NCBI GenBank assembly: GCA_013139755.1
Contig: WTAG01000222.1
Coordinates: 1 to 6,502, forward strand
Direction of reading: 5' to 3'
From: Methylomarinum sp.
GTDB lineage: Bacteria; Pseudomonadota; Gammaproteobacteria; Methylococcales; Methylomonadaceae
DNA: 6,502 nt
The notes beneath the pieces were generated by a model. The model saw nothing but the letters and a program-made list of their open reading frames with translations, did no database searches and had not been told where the DNA came from. The position numbers and the translations under genes are program-made. This document shows positions 6,061-6,502 of the stretch, piece by piece; the first letter of the stretch is position 1, and every line of letters starts with the position of its first letter.

Positions 6061-6351
6061 ATGAAAACTTTAACATCAGCAGCCGTCATCACCATCGTAT
6101 CAGTTATGTCATTTAATGCTATGGCTGAATCAAAAGTCACAAAATCTATCGTCTTGAATAAATCGGTTAACAAAGGTAATGCGACTATTGCGCTTGGTAA
6201 AAACAATTTAGCAAGCACTGGTTCAGTTAATATTAAAGACTCAAAAGTGAGTAAAAGTATTGTTTTGAATAAATCAGTCAACAAAGGTAACGCCACTATT
6301 GCTCTTGGAAAAAACAATACGGCAACTACCGGTTCAGTAACCTTCGAATAA
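6061..6351 (+). CDS. Small secreted protein of two tandem 36-37-residue repeats
   Basis: I do not recognise this 96-residue protein as a named family. Residues 1-22 are a clear Sec signal peptide: MKTLTSAAV, a hydrophobic stretch, and cleavage after AMA. The mature part is two repeats, S24-D60 and S61-E96, each SK-V-(T/S)-K-SIVLNKSVNKGN-ATIALGKNN followed by a variable tail ending TGSV. There are no cysteines or aromatics apart from one Phe at the end. Asn, Lys, Ser, Thr and Gly dominate, alternating with Val/Ile/Leu. This suggests stacked beta strands, as in curlin-like or other extracellular beta-repeat proteins, but that is inference. An AAGGT Shine-Dalgarno lies 6 nt before the ATG. The gene is transcribed away from the DUF1840 gene and seems monocistronic in this window. 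The opposite strand is open across the gene (6054-6356), but that reading has no ribosome-binding site. Confidence 0.85.
   Translation: MKTLTSAAVITIVSVMSFNAMAESKVTKSIVLNKSVNKGNATIALGKNNLASTGSVNIKDSKVSKSIVLNKSVNKGNATIALGKNNTATTGSVTFE
6130..6348 (+). repeat. Two-copy in-frame tandem repeat (111-bp and 108-bp units)
   Basis: Unit 1 covers 6130-6240 and unit 2 covers 6241-6348. Within a 21-codon block the encoded residues are identical, yet nine codons differ, all synonymously, for example TCT/AGT, ATC/ATT, GCG/GCC and GGT/GGA. The duplication is therefore old and has been held by selection on the protein rather than being a recent copy. Confidence 0.85.
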
Positions 6352-6502
6352 GCCATGTTAGTAAGCCAGAAGCAGAAAGGGGACAGGGATGTTTTAACCT
6401 TGGCTTATGTTGCTGTTGTGGTGACGTTATACCAATCACAATATATTTTTATATCAAATAGTGATATGTAGCCTTTTGTTAGATTTATTATCCATTCACA
6501 AT
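6352..6502. other. Downstream flank of the repeat-protein gene, nothing firm
   Basis: No gene is supported here. An 8-bp inverted repeat (ATAAGCCA near 6349-6356 with TGGCTTAT near 6402-6409) has a loop of about 45 bases and no T-run, so it is a poor terminator. An ATG-to-TAG reading of 38 codons at 6355-6471 has no Shine-Dalgarno and no recognisable sequence. Confidence 0.4.

Noticed and set aside
6054..6356. A 100-codon minus-strand reading antisense to the repeat protein
   Set aside because: It is the mirror of a strongly repetitive gene. It has no ribosome-binding site, whereas the plus strand has a signal peptide, a Shine-Dalgarno and a synonymous-change pattern.

Overview
The window looks like a chromosomal segment of a gammaproteobacterium, or possibly a betaproteobacterium. 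It is AT-rich overall. Two clues support this: a DUF1840-family gene, a small protein family typical of these classes, and a ribosome-hibernation (HPF/RaiA) protein running into a cold-shock domain, an architecture known from environmental proteobacteria. I cannot name a genus. A methanotroph-like or sulfur-oxidiser-like gammaproteobacterium is only a guess.

Layout. At 1-396 (minus) lies the 5' part of an HPF/RaiA-family gene that leaves the window at base 1 just as a cold-shock-like domain begins. Its start codon overlaps, as ATGA, the end of a 27-codon ORF (393-476, minus) that reads like the truncated N-terminus of an isochorismatase-family hydrolase. Bases 477-1051 hold no convincing gene.

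Bases 1052-4887 (minus) carry a two-gene operon with a 4-bp ATGA overlap. The first gene encodes a 965-residue exported protein with four parts: a domain with a transglutaminase/papain-like Cys-His-Asp pattern, a long lysine-rich coiled coil, a beta-rich region, and a C-terminal zinc ribbon after a Pro/Lys-rich linker. The second encodes a 313-residue exported protein with a BamE/SmpA-like N-terminal region and TPR-like helices. I recognise neither as a named gene. Their coupling and shared export signals suggest they act together in the cell envelope. This pair is the best candidate in the window for an undescribed system.

Bases 4888-5322 hold a weak promoter candidate for the operon and one or two short inverted-repeat elements (clear at 5115-5271, weak at 4982-5072). 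A DUF1840 gene (5323-5631, minus) follows, with a strong Shine-Dalgarno and an 8-bp operator-like dyad upstream. Next comes a foldback MITE (5735-5892) bounded by TTAA, of the type mobilised by IS5-family transposases. On the plus strand, 6061-6351 encodes a 96-residue secreted protein made of a signal peptide and two near-identical 36-37-residue repeats. The repeats are strictly conserved in protein but have drifted at synonymous sites. No rRNA, tRNA, CRISPR array or intact transposase gene was seen.
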